Part shown: positions 60,989 to 64,000 of the stretch, piece after piece
How positions within the stretch are numbered: position 1 is the stretch's first letter
Layout of the letters: every line of letters starts with the position of its first letter
Source: Sulfitobacter sp. 20_GPM-1509m
GTDB taxonomy: Bacteria > Pseudomonadota > Alphaproteobacteria > Rhodobacterales > Rhodobacteraceae
NCBI RefSeq assembly: GCF_000620505.1
Contig: NZ_JIBC01000008.1
Coordinates: forward strand, 124,001 to 188,000
DNA: 64,000 nt
Direction of reading: 5' to 3'
Notes under the pieces: model-generated
Databases searched by the model: none
Told to the model about the DNA's origin: nothing
What the model saw: the letters and a program-made list of their open reading frames with translations, nothing else
Made by a program: the position numbers and the translations under genes

Positions 60989-62104
60989 TCATGTGCAGGC
61001 GTCCATGGCCTCTTGTGCCAGTTCCAGCAGGCGCGGATAGGCGCCAAGGCGGTCGGCGGCATGGGCAGACGATGCCTGTCCGCGCGCGACACGCCCCTTG
61101 ATGCCGTGAAAGATCGCCGCCATGCGGAAAAAGTTGAAGGCGATGTAAAAATCGTAGTTCGGGATGCCCGTGCGCCCGGTGTTGGCGCAATAGGCCGCGA
61201 TGTATTCCGCCTCGGTCGGCAGCGACAGGGTTGTGGGGTCCACCCCGTCCAGCCCGGCGACGATCTGTGGCGGCATCCGGTACATCAAAGCATGATAGGC
61301 AAAATCCGCCAGCGGATGCCCCAGCGTCGACAGCTCCCAGTCCAGCACCGCCAGAACGCGCGGTTCCGTGGGGTGGAAGATCAGGTTGTCACAGCGGAAA
61401 TCCCCGTGAACGATGGTGCTTTCGTCGCCGTCGGGGATTGCGGTGGGCAGCCATTCGATCAGCCGGTCCATGACCGCGTCACGGCCCGCGTCGATGTCGG
61501 CCAGATAACTCTTGGTCCAGCGCCCGATCTGGCGCTCGAAATAGTTGCCGCTTCGGCCATAGTCGCCCAGACCAACCGCATCGGGGTCAATCCCGTGCAG
61601 CTGTGCCAGCACGCGGTTCATTTCCATGAAATAGGCCGCCCGTTCGGACGCGGGTAACTCGGAAAAGCTCGCATCCCAGAAAATCCGGCCTTCGACCATT
61701 TCCATCACGAAAAAGATCGACCCGATCACGCTTTCGTCCAGGCACAGTCCATGGACCTGTGCCACGGGAAATCCCACCTTGCCCAGGGCACTCAGCACCC
61801 GTGCCTCGCGGTCGATGGCATGTGCCCCTTTGGCCAACTGGCCACCCGGCTTGCGGCGCAGCACATACTCGCCGCTTTTGGCGCGCAGCATAAAGGTGGG
61901 GTTGGATTGCCCACCCTTGAACTGCAGCACCTCAAGCGGCCCTTCGAACCCCGCGACGTGCTCTGCCATCCAGCGCGCGAGCGGTTCGACGGCAAAGCCG
62001 AACCCCGCGCGCACCGGCATCACGCCTGCATTTGCTTCGGCACCGGTGCTCACAGATCCTGTGCCTTTTTCCAGTCCCGTTTGATCTTTTTCGCCAGGCT
62101 CCAT
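60989..62104 (-). CDS. APH-like phosphotransferase (ACAD10/11-associated kinase type)
   Basis: A 371-residue aminoglycoside-phosphotransferase-fold kinase. The catalytic loop is HGDFRCDNLIFHP and the metal-binding LDWELSTLGHPLADFAY follows; the N-terminal GGQSNPTFMLRA and YVLRRKPGG segments hold the nucleotide loop and Lys. This is the subfamily fused to, or adjacent to, acyl-CoA dehydrogenases (ACAD10/11, LvaA). Those kinases phosphorylate the hydroxyl of 4-hydroxyacyl-CoAs. ATG 62104 has AGAGG upstream and overlaps the dehydrogenase gene by 55 bp; ATG 62020 is a shorter alternative. Confidence 0.9.
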   Translation of the reverse strand: MEPGEKDQTGLEKGTGSVSTGAEANAGVMPVRAGFGFAVEPLARWMAEHVAGFEGPLEVLQFKGGQSNPTFMLRAKSGEYVLRRKPGGQLAKGAHAIDREARVLSALGKVGFPVAQVHGLCLDESVIGSIFFVMEMVEGRIFWDASFSELPASERAAYFMEMNRVLAQLHGIDPDAVGLGDYGRSGNYFERQIGRWTKSYLADIDAGRDAVMDRLIEWLPTAIPDGDESTIVHGDFRCDNLIFHPTEPRVLAVLDWELSTLGHPLADFAYHALMYRMPPQIVAGLDGVDPTTLSLPTEAEYIAAYCANTGRTGIPNYDFYIAFNFFRMAAIFHGIKGRVARGQASSAHAADRLGAYPRLLELAQEAMDACT

Positions 62105-63240
62105 TTGTGAACCTCTGTCGGGCCGTCATAGATGCGGAAGGCGCGGATTTCGCGGAACACCTGTTCGACGATGGTGTCCTGCGTGACCCCCTGCCCGCCC
62201 ATGACCTGCACACAGCGGTCGGCCACACGCATCAGCGCCTCGGACACGGCGACCTTGGTCATCGAGCTTTCGGCGGTGCCCAGAACACCGGTGTCCAGAA
62301 TATCGGCACACCAGTAGATCATCAGTTCGGCCTGTTTGAGGTCAATCAGGTTCTCGGCCAGCATAAAGCCGACACCTTCGTGATCGACCAGCGGTTTGCC
62401 GAATGCCATGCGACGGTTGGCATAATCGCTGGCGATTTCATTGGCGCGGATGCAGGCCCCCAGCCAGCGCATGCAATGGGTCAGACGCGCGGGCGACAGG
62501 CGCACCTGTGCGTAACGAAAACCCTCGCCGCTTTGGCCCAGCATCTGGCTGGCAGGCACCCGCAGGTTGTCGATGCTGATCACCGCGTGCCCTCCGGGCA
62601 TCGAACTGTCGATGGTGTCCATCACCCGTTCGATGCGGATCGCGGGATCGGGCAGGTCGACCAGGAACATGCAGGCCCCGTCGTCGGATTTGGCCATGAC
62701 AATGCCCAACCCGGCCCCTTCGGCACCGGTGATATAGGTTTTGCGCCCGTTGATGACCCAGTGATTGCCGTCCATCTTGCAGGTGGTCTGCATCATCATC
62801 GGATCGGACCCGGCCCCGCCATCCTCGGCGGGTTCGGTCATGAAAAACGCCGACCGCATCTCGCCGCGCACCATTGGCTCAAGAAACCGTTCCTTCAACT
62901 CGGGCGAGGCTTCCTTGCCCAGAAGATACATGTTCCCCTCGTCGGGGGCCGCGACGTTGCAGGCCACCGGCCCCAGCGGCGACAGCCCGGACCGGATCAG
63001 CACGGCGGCGGTTTCCAGATGGGTCAGGTGATCGCCACCTTCAAGGATATGCGGCGTCAGCACGCCGGCGTCACGCGCCTTGGCCTTCATCTCGTTGGCC
63101 AGCGCGTCGGTGGGGCCGTGGGACGTCTTGCGCGTGTCCTTTTCATAGGGCGCGATGGTCTCGCGCACAAAGGTTTCCACGCGGTTTGCGATGTCCAGCG
63201 CGCGGTCGGTGATGCGGGTGTTGTCGAGGGTAAAGCTCAT
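62050..63240 (-). CDS. Acyl-CoA dehydrogenase family protein (ACAD10/11-like)
   Basis: A 396-residue flavoprotein. Segments FFMTEPAEDGGAGSDPMMMQTT and WVINGRKTYITGAEGAG form the FAD-side sheet. MGGQGVTQDTIVEQVFREIRAFRIYDGPTEVHKWSLAKKI forms the C-terminal helical domain. The R-x-x-x-IYDGPTEVH ending is typical of the ACAD10/11 branch, which in hydroxy-acid catabolism acts on phosphorylated acyl-CoA. Its start overlaps the SDR stop by 4 bp and its end overlaps the kinase gene. Confidence 0.92.
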   Translation of the reverse strand: MSFTLDNTRITDRALDIANRVETFVRETIAPYEKDTRKTSHGPTDALANEMKAKARDAGVLTPHILEGGDHLTHLETAAVLIRSGLSPLGPVACNVAAPDEGNMYLLGKEASPELKERFLEPMVRGEMRSAFFMTEPAEDGGAGSDPMMMQTTCKMDGNHWVINGRKTYITGAEGAGLGIVMAKSDDGACMFLVDLPDPAIRIERVMDTIDSSMPGGHAVISIDNLRVPASQMLGQSGEGFRYAQVRLSPARLTHCMRWLGACIRANEIASDYANRRMAFGKPLVDHEGVGFMLAENLIDLKQAELMIYWCADILDTGVLGTAESSMTKVAVSEALMRVADRCVQVMGGQGVTQDTIVEQVFREIRAFRIYDGPTEVHKWSLAKKIKRDWKKAQDL

Positions 63241-63998
63241 TTTGGTGCCATTCGGATTGCGCCGTCCAGGCGGATCGTCTCGCCGTTCAGCATGATGTTG
63301 GTCACGATGCTTTGCACCATGGCTGCGAATTCGGTCGGGTTGCCCAGACGGGGCGGGAACGGCACCTGACGGCCTAGGCTGTCCTGGGCCTCTTGCGGCA
63401 GGGACGCCATCAGCGGTGTCAGAAACAGACCAGGTGCAATGGTCATGACGCGGATGCCATAGCGCGCAAGTTCGCGTGCGACAGGCAGGGTCATGCCGAC
63501 GATGCCACCCTTGGACGCCGCATAGGCCGCCTGCCCGATCTGCCCGTCAAAGGCCGCGACGGACGCGGTGTTGATGATCACGCCGCGCTCTTCCCCGATG
63601 GGGTCGGCGGTGTGCAGGCTGGCTGCGAATTTCGAAAGCACGTTGAACGACCCGAACAGGTTCACATTCACGATCGACGTGAAATCCTTCAGCGGGATGG
63701 CGTTGCCTTCGCGGTCGATGACCTTTTTGGGTGGCCCGATGCCCGCGCAGTTCACCAGTATGCGCGCCTTGCCATGGACGCCTTCGGCCTCGGCGATGGC
63801 GGCTTCAACCTCGCTTTCATCGGTGACGTTCACCTTGATGAACTTGCCGCCGATGTCCTTGGCCTTCGCCTCGCCCAGATCGGCGTTCTGGTCGAAGATG
63901 GTGACCTTGGCTCCGGCCTGCGCCAGCATGTCGGCGGTTGCACCACCCAGCCCCGATGCGCCGCCCGTTACGATGGCGGCCTGTCCCTTGATGTCCAT
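63237..63998 (-). CDS. SDR-family 3-hydroxyacyl-CoA dehydrogenase (HSD17B10-like)
   Basis: A 253-residue SDR with TGGASGLGGATADMLAQAGA at the N-terminus, the NCAG motif, a catalytic Ser in NTASVAAFDGQ and the YAASKGG motif. The pattern GQIGQAAYAASKGGIVGMTLPVARELARYGIRV is typical of type II 3-hydroxyacyl-CoA dehydrogenases. It oxidises 3-hydroxyacyl-CoA to 3-ketoacyl-CoA, feeding the thiolase at the far end of the operon. The start codon is 3 bp from the window edge, so any upstream gene of the operon is out of view. Confidence 0.92.
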   Translation of the reverse strand: MDIKGQAAIVTGGASGLGGATADMLAQAGAKVTIFDQNADLGEAKAKDIGGKFIKVNVTDESEVEAAIAEAEGVHGKARILVNCAGIGPPKKVIDREGNAIPLKDFTSIVNVNLFGSFNVLSKFAASLHTADPIGEERGVIINTASVAAFDGQIGQAAYAASKGGIVGMTLPVARELARYGIRVMTIAPGLFLTPLMASLPQEAQDSLGRQVPFPPRLGNPTEFAAMVQSIVTNIMLNGETIRLDGAIRMAPK

Positions 63999-64000
63999 GT

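Noticed and set aside
1-64000. tRNA, rRNA, riboswitch and CRISPR features
   Set aside because: No cloverleaf, rRNA stretch, known riboswitch core or regularly spaced repeat array was seen by eye in any intergenic gap.

Overview
The window is GC-rich and gene-dense, with short intergenic gaps and many ATGA start/stop overlaps. Protein families and operon styles (TRAP and tripartite tricarboxylate transporters, many GntR-FCD regulators, paired sugar-acid dehydrogenases) suggest an alphaproteobacterium of the Rhodobacterales/Roseobacter type. That placement is inferred from gene content; no rRNA or marker gene is present. I saw no tRNA, rRNA, CRISPR array or replication origin.

Layout. (1) 1-8041: the end of an SDR gene, a GntR regulator, a leftward DUF3237 / metal-dependent amidohydrolase / TetR group, and a divergent polyamine-type ABC importer (ATPase, two permeases, binding protein). 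(2) 8275-10779: a Na+/H+ antiporter fused to a cyclic-nucleotide-binding-like domain. (3) 10812-27593: a complete hydroxamate-siderophore locus. It holds a FecI-like sigma factor, ornithine/lysine N-hydroxylase, GNAT acyltransferase, Fes/IroE-like esterase, a PLP gamma-family enzyme, a MATE exporter, then divergently MbtH and a single-module NRPS (degenerate C, A, T, TE), then a FecCDE importer, binding protein and TonB receptor. (4) 27662-36354: a sugar-acid catabolic operon (enolase-superfamily dehydratase, SDR, D-2-hydroxyacid dehydrogenase, L-idonate-type dehydrogenase) followed by a TRAP transporter and flanked by two GntR regulators. (5) 36347-49498: a cytochrome P450 with its own [2Fe-2S] ferredoxin and reductase, set among a glutamine-synthetase-like gamma-glutamyl ligase, a class I amidotransferase, an aminotransferase, an IclR regulator, a tripartite tricarboxylate transporter, an aldehyde dehydrogenase and a Tm-1-like protein. 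(6) 49554-57504: a GntR regulator divergent from a dipeptide-type ABC importer and a cytosolic-looking gamma-glutamyltranspeptidase. (7) 57599-59746: a decayed IS6-family element into which an IS256-family element has inserted, leaving a 9-bp direct repeat. (8) 59795-63998: a leftward acyl-CoA operon (SDR, acyl-CoA dehydrogenase, APH-like kinase, thiolase).

The two strongest leads are regions 5 and 3. Region 5 looks like a gamma-glutamylation route for amine breakdown in which a P450 system sits where the Puu pathway has the FAD oxidase PuuB; the nearest precedent I know is isopropylamine degradation through glutamylated intermediates in Pseudomonas. Region 3 looks like an iterative, possibly ester-linked hydroxamate siderophore pathway with an unexplained PLP enzyme translationally coupled into it. 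Region 8 resembles the kinase plus ACAD-type dehydrogenase logic of 4-hydroxyacyl-CoA catabolism. All functional calls rest on reading motifs by eye; no search was run.
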